A stretch of 64,000 bases of DNA, from positions 62,001-126,000 of the forward strand of contig CAZDUX010000005.1 of the NCBI GenBank assembly GCA_964508715.1. The letters run 5' to 3'. How positions within the stretch are numbered: position 1 is the stretch's first letter; each line of letters starts with the position of its first letter. This document shows, in pieces, positions 1 through 8,044 of the stretch. The notes beneath the pieces were generated by a model. That model did no database searches and was not told the origin of the DNA. It worked only from the letters and a program-made list of their open reading frames with translations. Origin of the DNA: JAKALX01 sp964508715 (GTDB lineage Bacteria; Chloroflexota; Dehalococcoidia; Tepidiformales; Tepidiformaceae). The translations under genes were made by a program, and so were the position numbers.

Positions 1-974
1 CCGAGTTCAACAGCGTCGTCGCCCGGCGCATCCAGCGCCGCTACAACTGGACGGTTGAGGAAGACTCCATCGTCACGCTCCCGGGTGTCATCCCCGGCTT
101 CAGCCTGGGCATCAGGCTCGCGGCGGCGAGTGGCGACCGTATCCTTATGCACACGCCCACCTATGGGCCCATCCTCCATGCACCCGAGCGTTACGACATG
201 CTCCGCGCGGAGGCCGCTCTTCGCCAGGACGAATCCGGTCACTTCGAGATCGACTGGGAGTCCTGGGAGACTGCGCTCGAAATGAATCCGCGTGCGTTCA
301 TCCTCTGTAACCCCCACAACCCCACGGGCCGCGTCTTCACCCGCTCCGAACTCGAACGCATGGCTCACGGCTGCCTCGAACGCAACATCCCGATCATCTC
401 CGACGAAATCCACTGCGACCTCGTCTTCCGCGGCCACCAGCACATCCCGATCGCCTCGCTCGGCCCCGAGATCGCGGCTTCAACCATCACCCTCATGGCG
501 CCAAGCAAGACCTTCAACCTCCCCGGGCTCAAGGCTGCTATCGGCATCATCCCCAACCCCGAACTCCGTGAACGCTTCGAAACGGCCCGGGGCGACCTCG
601 TGAAGGCCATCAACATCCTCGGCTACACCGCCATGCTCACGGCCTACCGCGACGCTGACCCGTGGCTCGATGAGCTAATCCCTTATCTCGAGGGCAATCG
701 TGCCTACCTCGCTGCCTTCGTCGAGGAGCGGCTCCCGGGCGTGCGCCTCACCCCATCCGAGGCCACTTACCTTGCATGGCTTGATTGCCGCGAACTCGGA
801 CTGGAAGACCCGGCCGTGTTTTTCCGCGAGGAGGCGAAGGTCGCCCTCAACGACGGTGCGAGCTTCGGCGATTCCGGTGCGGGGTTCGTCCGTCTCAACT
901 TCGGATGCCCTCGCCCCCTCCTCCAGGAAGGGCTCGAACGAATCGCCGCGTCCCTCGAACGCCGCTCATCATGA
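1..974 (+). CDS. MalY/PatB-family PLP aminotransferase / C-S lyase, 5'-truncated by the window edge
   Basis: The reading frame is open from the first bases, so the N-terminus lies outside the window; about 323 residues are visible of a family length near 390. These are fold-type I PLP enzymes that cleave cystathionine or cysteine, or act as aminotransferases. Visible family features are the CNPHNPTGR segment, the SDEIHCDL segment whose Asp contacts the pyridine nitrogen of PLP, and the PLP-lysine motif SKTFNLPG (Lys codon 507-509). The C-terminal YLAWLD and RLNFGCP segments also fit. The family is clear; whether this one is a cystathionine beta-lyase or a transaminase cannot be told from the sequence. 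It converges on the folP-like gene 4 bases downstream. Confidence 0.88.
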   Translation, partial: EFNSVVARRIQRRYNWTVEEDSIVTLPGVIPGFSLGIRLAAASGDRILMHTPTYGPILHAPERYDMLRAEAALRQDESGHFEIDWESWETALEMNPRAFILCNPHNPTGRVFTRSELERMAHGCLERNIPIISDEIHCDLVFRGHQHIPIASLGPEIAASTITLMAPSKTFNLPGLKAAIGIIPNPELRERFETARGDLVKAINILGYTAMLTAYRDADPWLDELIPYLEGNRAYLAAFVEERLPGVRLTPSEATYLAWLDCRELGLEDPAVFFREEAKVALNDGASFGDSGAGFVRLNFGCPRPLLQEGLERIAASLERRSS

Positions 975-978
975 GCTG

Positions 979-2178
979 CTACCAGCGCTGGCCCCGGGGT
1001 GCTGGCTTGTCGGCGGCGCCCTGGGTCATGTGAGCTGTCTCTGCCCCGGCCCGCCACGGCCAGCTTCCGCCGCCGGGTGCGAATGCCCCCGGCCCCCGGC
1101 TTGCGAATACCTCTGCAATCCCCAGTGCTCGCCGCGTCCCTTCAACATCGTGCACGCGGAAGATTCGGACGCCCTGCTCATAGGCGAACGCGGAAACTAC
1201 GTGTGTCTCGAGATCCCGTTCGCCCGGTGGCCGCCCGGTGATACTCCCGATGAAGTTCTTCCGCGAATGGGCCAGCATCACCGGTAAACCTGCGGACCGT
1301 AGCTCCCCCAGCCGCCGAATCACCTGGATGTCCTCGTCATGGCTCTTCCCGAATGCGATCCCCGGGTCGATGGCGATCTGCTCGTCACCGAGCCCGGCCG
1401 CCCGCAACTCACTGACCCGCTCCTCCATCCACGCCACCAACTCGGTCATCACATCCTCGTACACCGGCGGCGTCTCCGGCCGTCGCTTCGGCACGCTGTA
1501 GCTGTAGTTCAAGACGTAACCGGCGCCTGCTCGTGCTGCCTCCGTCGCCGCTCCGGTTCCCATTGTCAATCCGCTGATGTCGTTCACAATCTCCGCGCCC
1601 GATTCCAGCGCAGCGTGAGCCACCACCGGCTTGTACGTGTCGCTGGAAACACAATGCCCTTCGCGAGTGAGCGCGGCCACCACCGGCCCGACGATCGCGG
1701 CTTCCTGTTCGGGGTCCAGTGCGGGCCGGTCTGCGCGTGCCGTCTCCGCCCCCACGTCGATGATGTCGGCGCCGGCCATTCGCAACTCTTCTGCACGCCG
1801 GAGTGCAGCGTCGACGCTGCACCCTACGCCGTCACCCGAAAACGAATCCTCTGTGAGATTCAGAATCCCCACGATCCACCCGCGATCCAGGGGCAGTACC
1901 CGGCTGCGAAGCCGCCAGGTGGTGACGGGCGACAGGTATCGCTCGAGGTCCCTGGCCAACCCCGAACCTCGCTCCGCCAGTGCTTGGGCGAGCCGGGCAA
2001 GCTCGCGCCGGCTTGCGCTGACCCTTGTTACCTCCCCGCGTACGTCGATCCCCATCCCAAGGCTGTTCGTGGCGACCTGCAACGCTTCGCGGTCGGTTGC
2101 CAGCCAAAGGCGGTAGGGGGTGTCCGGGTCGGCCACGAGTTGCCACGGCGAGGGTGCCACGGCACGGAAGCGAGGCAT
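979..2178 (-). CDS. Dihydropteroate synthase-like protein with N-terminal extension
   Basis: 399 residues against about 270-280 for ordinary FolP. Roughly the first 95 residues are an extra domain I do not recognise; a TIM-barrel pterin-binding domain follows. Visible FolP motifs are GILNLTEDSFSGDG, SSDTYK, IVNDISG, DPGIAFGK, HSRKNF and FRVHDV, so the pterin-site Asp, Asn and Lys positions are kept. The loop that normally reads GESTRPG is GAETARAD here. The start is set at 2178 because its ATG overlaps the TGA of the upstream DinB gene by one base (TGATG), indicating translational coupling; an ATG-like start 16 codons upstream would lie inside that gene. A canonical folP lies at 16073-16876, so this is the divergent paralogue. 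Confidence 0.82.
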   Translation of the reverse strand: MPRFRAVAPSPWQLVADPDTPYRLWLATDREALQVATNSLGMGIDVRGEVTRVSASRRELARLAQALAERGSGLARDLERYLSPVTTWRLRSRVLPLDRGWIVGILNLTEDSFSGDGVGCSVDAALRRAEELRMAGADIIDVGAETARADRPALDPEQEAAIVGPVVAALTREGHCVSSDTYKPVVAHAALESGAEIVNDISGLTMGTGAATEAARAGAGYVLNYSYSVPKRRPETPPVYEDVMTELVAWMEERVSELRAAGLGDEQIAIDPGIAFGKSHDEDIQVIRRLGELRSAGLPVMLAHSRKNFIGSITGRPPGERDLETHVVSAFAYEQGVRIFRVHDVEGTRRALGIAEVFASRGPGAFAPGGGSWPWRAGAETAHMTQGAADKPAPRGQRW

Positions 2179-2684
2179 CAACGTCGTGGACTCGTGAGCG
2201 CCTCGAGTATCCGCTTCACCTGCCAAAGGTGCTCCAGGTCATGCTGATACGCCTCGCGCGCGATCTCCAGCAGGGTCAACCGTCCACGGTACGGGTGCAG
2301 CCCTCCCCGTTCCCACTCCGAGGGCAAGAGGTCCCAGAGGAGGTACGAGCTCCGATGGCGAAGCTCCCGGAACTCCTCGAGCAGCTCCTCGATCTCCTCG
2401 TCCCGGTAGTCCTCCTCGAGCGGGATATCATCGAGATCGACGTTCGGGATTTCCGGCTCCCGCCGCCGTGTGATCGCCTGGTACTGCCTCAGCAGACCGT
2501 ACTCTGTCTCCCGCAGGTGGTAGGGGATCGCGAGCAGCGTCCAGCCATCGTCCGGCGGTGGAGCCTGTGCCAGCAGTTCGCGCCGGCGAAATCCCCGAAA
2601 TGACCGTGAGAGCTCGCCCGAAGCCTCGCTCAGCGCCTTGAGCAGAAACGACGGGTCGCTGCCAGCCTGTCGTACGTACTGCAT
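2178..2684 (-). CDS. DinB-superfamily four-helix protein
   Basis: 168 residues, close to the usual DinB/YfiT size. These are putative metal-binding four-helix proteins, some of them thiol-dependent S-transferases. The segments YHLRETEYG and HDLEHLWQ carry the histidines expected at the metal site, and the middle is very acidic. The ATG at 2684 is chosen because the frame upstream of it (to 3041) runs into the divergent gene at 2769 and shows no family similarity. The gene is translationally coupled to the dihydropteroate-synthase-like gene, so the two probably act in one process, but the process is unknown. Confidence 0.7.
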   Translation of the reverse strand: MQYVRQAGSDPSFLLKALSEASGELSRSFRGFRRRELLAQAPPPDDGWTLLAIPYHLRETEYGLLRQYQAITRRREPEIPNVDLDDIPLEEDYRDEEIEELLEEFRELRHRSSYLLWDLLPSEWERGGLHPYRGRLTLLEIAREAYQHDLEHLWQVKRILEALTSPRR

Positions 2685-2701
2685 GCCTGCGATTGTAGCG
2701 C

Positions 2702-2729
2702 GGCGGCCCTCCTGAGGGCCGCCCTCTTT
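2702..2729 (+). terminator. Intrinsic-terminator-like hairpin in a divergent promoter region
   Basis: A 9-bp perfect stem (2702-2710 with 2715-2723) with a four-base loop is followed by CTCTTTTTCT, the form of a rho-independent terminator on the + strand. No + strand gene ends just upstream; the next + gene starts at 2769. It could act as an attenuator in that gene's leader. Confidence 0.6.
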
Positions 2730-2768
2730 TTCTCGTGCTGCCGCTGCAGCTGCCGTACACTGCTGAGC

Positions 2769-3014
2769 ATGCGCGCCGTCTTCGTCATGGTTAAGACCGA
2801 TCCCGGCCACGGAACCGAAGTGGCCAACCGGATAGCCGATATCGAATCCTTCTCCGAAGCGTTTAGCATCACCGGCCAATACGACCTCCTCGTCAAGCTC
2901 TACGTCGACGATATCGATGGCCTCGGGCGAATGATCGAACGTGATATCCACTCCATCCCCCACATCCGGGAGACGTTTACGATCCTCACCTTCGAGGCGT
3001 TCGGGGCGCGCTGA
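2769..3014 (+). CDS. Stand-alone Lrp/AsnC effector-binding (RAM) domain protein
   Basis: 81 residues, the size of the RAM domain alone. It starts MRAVFVMVKTDPG and has the SITGQYDLLVKLYV strand-turn-strand typical of the Lrp/AsnC ligand-binding domain. There is no DNA-binding helix-turn-helix. Such single-domain proteins form oligomers and bind amino acids, and may modulate full-length Lrp regulators. Alanine dehydrogenase, a common Lrp/AsnC target in other bacteria, lies 1.8 kb away, but nothing here links them directly. A strong bidirectional hairpin follows the stop. Confidence 0.85.
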   Translation: MRAVFVMVKTDPGHGTEVANRIADIESFSEAFSITGQYDLLVKLYVDDIDGLGRMIERDIHSIPHIRETFTILTFEAFGAR

Positions 3015-3107
3015 CTGCCCGCCACGTACGCTTCTGCCCATCCCGCCCGGTCCGCCTGGCGGCGTTCTAAACGGCAGCCCCGCCTCGACCCGCTATTCGA
3101 CCGATCA

Positions 3108-3139
3108 AGAAAGGGATGCCCGGCCGGGCATCCCTTTCT
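3108..3139. terminator. Bidirectional terminator hairpin
   Basis: An almost uninterrupted 32-base inverted repeat whose outer arms read AGAAAGGGATGCC and GGCATCCCTTTCT around a GGCC-rich centre. It lies between the convergent RAM-domain gene (+) and protease gene (-). The A- and T-rich flanks let it work in both directions. Confidence 0.8.
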
Positions 3140-3161
3140 CCTGTTGCCTGTTCTTCCCGCC

Positions 3162-4649
3162 CTACGGCTCGAAGGTCAGCTTGCTCGAACCCGTTGCGAT
3201 GAACCAGTAGGCCGAGCCTGGCCGCATGAGTGGCAGGTTGTTGAGGAATGAGGGCAGGCTGGGGCCAAATCGCTGCCATGTGCCGGTTGCCGGGTCCCAG
3301 TAGTACACCATCCTGATGTTCGCACCCTGCCCTGCCAGTGCTACCGCGGGCGGAAGCGCCTGCCCGGGCCATGACAGCAGGTTCGAGCCTGGTGCTATTG
3401 GCAGCGAAGGTGCGGGCGGTGTCCTGGTTGCCGTGGCAGATACCGTCGGCGCCGATGTCGGAGCCTGTGTCGGTGTATTTGTTGGCGCCTGCGTTGGTGT
3501 CGAGGTCGCACCGCCACCCCCCTGTGTTGGGACAGCTGTGGGAGTGCTCGTCGGAATAGATGTCGGTGGCTGGGTCGGCGTTTGAGTAGGCGGCAACGTC
3601 GGCGGCGTCGTTGGGCCCGATGTCGGAACCGATGGCGGAACCGATGTCGGCTGGCTCGTCGGCGACTGCGTCGGCACCTGGCTCGGCGTTCGCGTCGGTG
3701 TCGGCGTGTTCGTCGGAGCCTGTGTTGGTGTCCGGGTTGGTGTCGGCGTGTTCGTTGGCGTCGAACCGCCTCCGGCCGCCGGGTAGATGGCCTGCTCCCC
3801 GGCGATATCGTCACCGGTCAGCATCCGCTTATTGGTTCCCGCGGGGTAGCTGAAATACATCACCGCACTCGAATCGCCCGAATGGTTCAGGCCCAGCGCA
3901 TGCCCGAATTCGTGGGTCACCACGCTCTGCAGGTCGATATTGATGGGTGAACCGGTTGACCACGACCACTTCGGGTCAATCGCCATATCGAACTCTGCCG
4001 CAGCGGAAAATCCGCCGCCAGCCGAACCCCCGAACCAGGAACAGGTGACAGCCAGCACGCTGCCCGCGCCCTGCGGGGCCCATCCAACGACATTCTGACC
4101 GTCGGTACCGCCGCCACTGCAGGCGCCCGGGCTTGCTGCGCTCGTGCCACCACCCATGAACTTGAACGATGCCCCCGTCTGGCCCCACGCGTTGGCACTC
4201 GCCTGGATCGCCATCAGAGCAGTGCCGGCAACACCAGCGGGTGCACCGGCGCCGTTGTAGGCCCACGTTGCCTGCCCGCTTGCCCACTTGAAGCCGCTCG
4301 TCACGTACGCGGCGCTGAATGCACCCTGGCTGAGCTGTACCGCACCGGGAAACCGGCTCGCCATCTCCGCCGCGTAGCCATCGAGCTCCGCCTGTGAGAT
4401 CCCCCGGCCATCGTCGTAGACGAACATATCGATCCGCACATACGACCACTGCCCATCGGCGCCGGGCACCGCGAGGTACACGTCATGGTCGCGAGCGGAT
4501 GGCGCACTCCCGGCCGCGTTTGCTGGCGAGGCGGAACTCGCGAAGAGGAATGCCGCCGCGCCCCAGACCATGAGCGCCAGCGCGGCTACCGTTATGAGAA
4601 AGGGCCGCCTCCGTGAATGCTGCGGAGAAACCGATGTGACCACCACCAC
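3162..4649 (-). CDS. Secreted matrixin-like zinc metalloprotease with Thr/Pro-rich stalk
   Basis: About 495 residues. The N-terminus is basic, followed by a hydrophobic segment (about residues 17-40) ending near ANAAG, a likely signal peptide. The zinc motif HEFGHALGLNH (H246, E247, H250, H256) and a following VMYFSY Met-turn identify a metzincin/matrixin peptidase. Next come about 125 residues of TPTxTPT-type repeats, likely a cell-wall-spanning stalk. The last 75 residues (NLLSWPGQALPP to YWFIA) form a C-terminal module typical of secreted proteins in this kind of genome. The start is ambiguous: three GTG codons in tandem follow a GGGAGG ribosome site, and the third (4643) has the best spacing. 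Confidence 0.85.
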   Translation of the reverse strand: MVVVTSVSPQHSRRRPFLITVAALALMVWGAAAFLFASSASPANAAGSAPSARDHDVYLAVPGADGQWSYVRIDMFVYDDGRGISQAELDGYAAEMASRFPGAVQLSQGAFSAAYVTSGFKWASGQATWAYNGAGAPAGVAGTALMAIQASANAWGQTGASFKFMGGGTSAASPGACSGGGTDGQNVVGWAPQGAGSVLAVTCSWFGGSAGGGFSAAAEFDMAIDPKWSWSTGSPINIDLQSVVTHEFGHALGLNHSGDSSAVMYFSYPAGTNKRMLTGDDIAGEQAIYPAAGGGSTPTNTPTPTRTPTQAPTNTPTPTRTPSQVPTQSPTSQPTSVPPSVPTSGPTTPPTLPPTQTPTQPPTSIPTSTPTAVPTQGGGGATSTPTQAPTNTPTQAPTSAPTVSATATRTPPAPSLPIAPGSNLLSWPGQALPPAVALAGQGANIRMVYYWDPATGTWQRFGPSLPSFLNNLPLMRPGSAYWFIATGSSKLTFEP

Positions 4650-4833
4650 AACCTCCCTGGCCCTGGTCTTCCGGAGCCTCCCTCCGGTCCAACCACGGGC
4701 CCTTCTGTGATGCTGTCTGGAACATCGGCAGTCGCTCTTTTGGGTCGCACAGGCGGCTTGGGAACGGTTTCCCTACCGAGCGGTGGAATATCGGTGAACG
4801 GGCTACCATGTCCCTCACCTGGAGGTTTGGAAG

Positions 4834-5943
4834 ATGCGAGTTGGTACGGTCCGTGAACTCAAGGATGGTGAATCCCGCGTCGGCCTAACCCCCGAGGGGG
4901 TCCACGCCCTGCGCGTCGACGGACATGAAGTGCTCATCGAATCAGGAGCTGGTGGCGGTTCAGGACACCCCGACACCGAATACGCTGCCTCGGGTGCGAC
5001 TATCGTCCCCTCGGCCAGTGACGTCTGGGCAAAGTGCGACCTCATGGTGAAAGTGAAGGAACCGGTACCTTCTGAATTCGCCAGCCTGCGCCGCGAAACC
5101 ACGCTCTTCACGTACCTCCACCTCGCCGCTGACCGGCAACTCACCGACCGGCTCATGGAGTCCGGCTGCACCTCTCTTGCCTATGAGCTTGTCCGCCGTC
5201 CCGATGGCTCGCTCCCGCTCCTCGCTCCCATGTCCCAGGTCGCGGGCCGCATGGCCGCCGAGGTCGGCGCACAACTCCTGAGGCATCCCGGGCCGGGCCG
5301 CGGCAAGCTGCTCGGAGGTGTTCCGGGTGTCCCGCCTGGCAAGTGTGTCCTCATCGGCTCGGGTATGGTTGGCACTGCCGCGGCGCGTGCCCTGATGGGG
5401 CTCGATGCACGCATCGTGGTCATGTCCAATGACCTTCCCCGCCTGAGCTATCTCCAGGAGCACTTCGGTGGCCGAATCGCCACACGCGTCTCCAACCCGC
5501 AGGCCATCGCCGAAGAAGTGGCCGGTGCCGACCTGGTTATCCTCAGTGTCCTCGTTCCCGGTGCTGCCGCGCCGAGGGTACTCAGCCGGGAGATGGTCCG
5601 CTCAATGGGCCCGGGGGCAGTACTCGTTGATGTCTCAATCGACCAGGGAGGCGCCGCCGAGACCAGCCGCGCCACCACTCACTCCAACCCCACGTACCTC
5701 GAAGAAGGGGTGATCCACTACTGTGTGAGCAACATGCCAGGCGCGGTTCCCTACACCAGCACGAGTGCACTCACGAACGCCACGCTCCCCTACGTCGAGG
5801 CTCTCGCCAACCTGGGGTCCGTGGCGGCCATGCGTGCGGATTCATCGCTCGCCCAGGCCCTGAGCACCTATGAGGGCAAGCTCCTTCGGGGCCCGGTTGC
5901 GGAGACGTTTGGTATGACCGCGGGCCCCAATCCGTTCCTGTAA
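4834..5943 (+). CDS. ald: Alanine dehydrogenase
   Basis: 369 residues, the usual length. It catalyses NAD-dependent interconversion of L-alanine with pyruvate and ammonia in the cytoplasm. It begins MRVGTVRELKDGESRVGLTP, which is the family N-terminus. VKVKEP carries the substrate-binding Lys, YLHLAAD the catalytic His, and GSGMVGTAAAR the Rossmann nucleotide loop. The conserved VDVSIDQGG segment is present. A CTGGAGG ribosome site lies 9 bases before the ATG. The upstream gene is divergent, so ald appears monocistronic; the gene downstream is on the other strand. Confidence 0.96.
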   Translation: MRVGTVRELKDGESRVGLTPEGVHALRVDGHEVLIESGAGGGSGHPDTEYAASGATIVPSASDVWAKCDLMVKVKEPVPSEFASLRRETTLFTYLHLAADRQLTDRLMESGCTSLAYELVRRPDGSLPLLAPMSQVAGRMAAEVGAQLLRHPGPGRGKLLGGVPGVPPGKCVLIGSGMVGTAAARALMGLDARIVVMSNDLPRLSYLQEHFGGRIATRVSNPQAIAEEVAGADLVILSVLVPGAAAPRVLSREMVRSMGPGAVLVDVSIDQGGAAETSRATTHSNPTYLEEGVIHYCVSNMPGAVPYTSTSALTNATLPYVEALANLGSVAAMRADSSLAQALSTYEGKLLRGPVAETFGMTAGPNPFL

Positions 5944-6007
5944 TGCCTCAGGCTACGCCGAGCCCGGGGCCCGGCCTTCATCGCGCGTTCGCCCCAGCGC
6001 CTTGATG

Positions 6008-6331
6008 CTAGTCGCGGTCGAGCCCCAGCCAACGGCGTGCCTCGGCGGTCAGCATCCCCACGTTCCATGGCGGCTCGAACACCGCATTCACAACCACGCT
6101 CGCGTCCGGGTACTTGTGTTGTAGCACCGTCTCCGCCATATCGAAGATCGCCGGGCCCATGGGGCACGATTTTTGTGTCGTGGTCACCGCGACCTGGATC
6201 TCCTCGGTGCCGTCCCGTTCTTCCGGGTGAATGTCGTACACCAGCCCCAGCGAGATGATGTCGATCCCCAGTTCGGGGTCGAACACCTGGCGTAGCGCCT
6301 GTGCTACATCAGCTGTCTTCACCTCGGTCAT
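6008..6331 (-). CDS. MIP18/SufT-family (DUF59) iron-sulfur assembly protein
   Basis: 107 residues covering one DUF59 domain. Visible landmarks are VFDPELGIDIISLGLVYDI, TTTQKSCPMGP with the conserved reactive Cys, and FEPPWNVGML. Relatives (SufT, PaaD, MIP18) help mature Fe-S proteins. The ATG overlaps the stop of the upstream COX1-like gene by four bases (ATGA), so it is the third gene of the DUF2249 / COX1-like / DUF59 operon. Confidence 0.88.
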   Translation of the reverse strand: MTEVKTADVAQALRQVFDPELGIDIISLGLVYDIHPEERDGTEEIQVAVTTTQKSCPMGPAIFDMAETVLQHKYPDASVVVNAVFEPPWNVGMLTAEARRWLGLDRD

Positions 6332-7647
6332 AGCGAAACCTCCCGCGATGCCGCTCCCGGCATCGCCCGTCCCGCCGTCTTCGGCAGGAACATCAGACTC
6401 ATTGTGAACACGTGTGCAACGCCCACGAGCGCCAGCAGCACGCCACCGGTTCGTAAGAGATCCAGCGTTCCGCTCAGCGCCGCCGCCACGAGGACGAGCG
6501 TCGTGGCCCCATGGGCCAGGAGCACCGCGTTCGCCGTCCGTTCGTCGTAGATATCGCCTGTCACCGGTACGGGCCCGGTGCCCACCCGTGGAAGGTACCG
6601 GTGATACCAGATGAGGAACGGCAACACCTTGTAGCTGTTACCGATCAGCGTCGTCCCCGCCCACCCGCAGATGCCCGCCGCTGCGTATGCCAGCAGCCAT
6701 CGCGCGGGCTCATCGTCGCTCGTGAACGGTGTGCCCCACGCCGCGAATAGCCCCAGCACAATCGTGAGTGCGAGGAAACCGACCGAGAGGTACGTAGCAC
6801 GTCCCTGCACGTCCAGCTTCCGCTTGCCGCGTGCGTCCATGAGCCGCACCTGGTCGATAGCCCACAATGCCGGCCCGATCGCCATCCCTGCGGCGAGCAC
6901 CACCCGCACATTGCGCCCTGCGTCGATCGCAACCAGCCATGCAAAGGCGATGAGCGTGACGCTCGTGATGACCAGCGCGATCCGTCCGAGTTTCGGTTGT
7001 GCCTTCTGGACCACCGCGAACATCGGCACGAGCTGGTACGAAACGCCCATCACCGTCAGCCCGATCCAGCCCAGTAAACCGAGGTGCGCATGCGCTGAAA
7101 GCCGCCCCAGCGTAATTGGAAACCATAGGTGCTCCAGGGTCCCCGCGTATGTCACACCGAGCGTAAATGCCGCCACAACGAAGGTGAGTGATACCGCCAG
7201 GTAGAGGCGGGGCAGGCTCCAGCCCTTCGCCCGCTTCACTGCGACCGCTGCATTGAGCACGAAGAGGACAAATGACAGCACCAACAACGACCCACCCAGC
7301 CCAATCCACCTGACATGCCAGTCTTTCAGGGACGCGACGAAGACCACGACTGCCAGCACGTGCACCGCAAACTGCACCCGTGCCAGCTTCACCGACCACA
7401 GCTTTCCCCCAAGAACGGCCGGACCGAGCTGATAAACCGCGCCCATGATGGTTGTCGTTACCCAGCCAATGACCAGGGCATGCGTGATTGCCACCGTCTG
7501 CGGGACGTTGATACCCACGAAAGCGATGTGCTTCGATGTCGCGAGCAAGAGCCCTGCTGCGACCAGTCCGAGCGGCGCCGCAAGGAAGAACGGCGCGATC
7601 ACCCCCAGGGGAGGGCTCTCCGCCGGAGCAGGCCGAACCGCACTCAT
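6328..7647 (-). CDS. COX1-like / NnrS-like multi-haem-ligand membrane protein
   Basis: 439 residues and about a dozen hydrophobic helices, resembling the haem-copper oxidase subunit I fold. Histidines sit in helices as AITHALVIGW, SAHAHLGLLGW and LLAHGATT. It lacks a clear full oxidase active-site set, so it may be an NnrS-like or cbb3-like haem protein linked to nitric oxide or oxygen chemistry, not a terminal oxidase. The start at 7647 is chosen because its ATG overlaps the stop of the DUF2249 gene by four bases (ATGA); the longer frame to 7713 would overlap that gene by 70 bases. It is the middle gene of a tightly coupled three-gene operon. Confidence 0.75.
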   Translation of the reverse strand: MSAVRPAPAESPPLGVIAPFFLAAPLGLVAAGLLLATSKHIAFVGINVPQTVAITHALVIGWVTTTIMGAVYQLGPAVLGGKLWSVKLARVQFAVHVLAVVVFVASLKDWHVRWIGLGGSLLVLSFVLFVLNAAVAVKRAKGWSLPRLYLAVSLTFVVAAFTLGVTYAGTLEHLWFPITLGRLSAHAHLGLLGWIGLTVMGVSYQLVPMFAVVQKAQPKLGRIALVITSVTLIAFAWLVAIDAGRNVRVVLAAGMAIGPALWAIDQVRLMDARGKRKLDVQGRATYLSVGFLALTIVLGLFAAWGTPFTSDDEPARWLLAYAAAGICGWAGTTLIGNSYKVLPFLIWYHRYLPRVGTGPVPVTGDIYDERTANAVLLAHGATTLVLVAAALSGTLDLLRTGGVLLALVGVAHVFTMSLMFLPKTAGRAMPGAASREVSL

Positions 7648-7868
7648 CCCGTCGCTCGCCGGATGCTCAGGCGATACCCATCGTCGCCGTTTGTCTCGAA
7701 ATCCCAGGTCCACCCGCGCCGCTCGAGCTGCGGGTAGAGCATGATCGGCTCCCGATCCATCAGTGCCACCAGTTCGTCCCCGTCGGTCAATCCATCCAGC
7801 CCCGAAAGGATCCGCACCATCGGCTCGGGTGGCTGTAATCCCCGATTGTCAATCGTCACAGTTGCCAT
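7644..7868 (-). CDS. DUF2249 (TusA-like fold) small protein
   Basis: 74 residues, matching a single DUF2249 domain: MATVTIDNRGLQPPEPMVRI, a middle segment ending REPIMLYPQLERRGW, and a final beta strand. DUF2249 proteins adopt a TusA/SirA-like fold and are often encoded near haem or nitrogen-oxide metabolism genes. The start at 7868 has a strong AAGGAGG site about 12 bases upstream. It is the first gene of the operon and has a CRP/FNR-like palindrome 33 bases upstream of its start. Confidence 0.82.
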   Translation of the reverse strand: MATVTIDNRGLQPPEPMVRILSGLDGLTDGDELVALMDREPIMLYPQLERRGWTWDFETNGDDGYRLSIRRATG

Positions 7869-7900
7869 ACCGAAATTCTGCCTCCTTTTCGCCGTCATGC

Positions 7901-7916
7901 TGTGACTGGAGTCACG
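7901..7916. promoter_or_regulatory. CRP/FNR-family operator candidate
   Basis: TGTGACTGGAGTCACG matches the TGTGA-N6-TCACA pattern of CRP-family sites at nine of ten fixed positions and contains a perfect GTGACT/AGTCAC inverted repeat. It lies 33 bases upstream of the DUF2249 start and about 130 bases upstream of folC, so it most likely controls the leftward operon. Confidence 0.55.
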
Positions 7917-8031
7917 GCTCGCATCCCATCGCGAGGATTTCTCCGCCGCAACCCTGCATCGAGCGCTCGCGGTCTCCTCCAGGCCTATCTGCCGATCGGA
8001 TTTCGGGGAATCGAAAACTGGCAATCGCCCG

Positions 8032-8037
8032 TACAAT
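8032..8037 (+). promoter_or_regulatory. -10 element of folC, leaderless start
   Basis: TACAAT ends 8 bases before the ATG at 8045, placing the expected transcription start at or next to that codon. The -35 region is weak. There is no ribosome site before the ATG. An alternative ATG at 8036 lies inside this box and so cannot be used from this promoter. Confidence 0.45.
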
Positions 8038-8044
8038 GGCTCCC

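Noticed and set aside
2685..3041. Longer start for the DinB gene
   Set aside because: It would overlap the divergent RAM-domain gene and cross a terminator hairpin.
3400..3780. DNA repeats in the protease gene taken as a mobile or regulatory repeat
   Set aside because: They encode the Thr/Pro stalk in frame.
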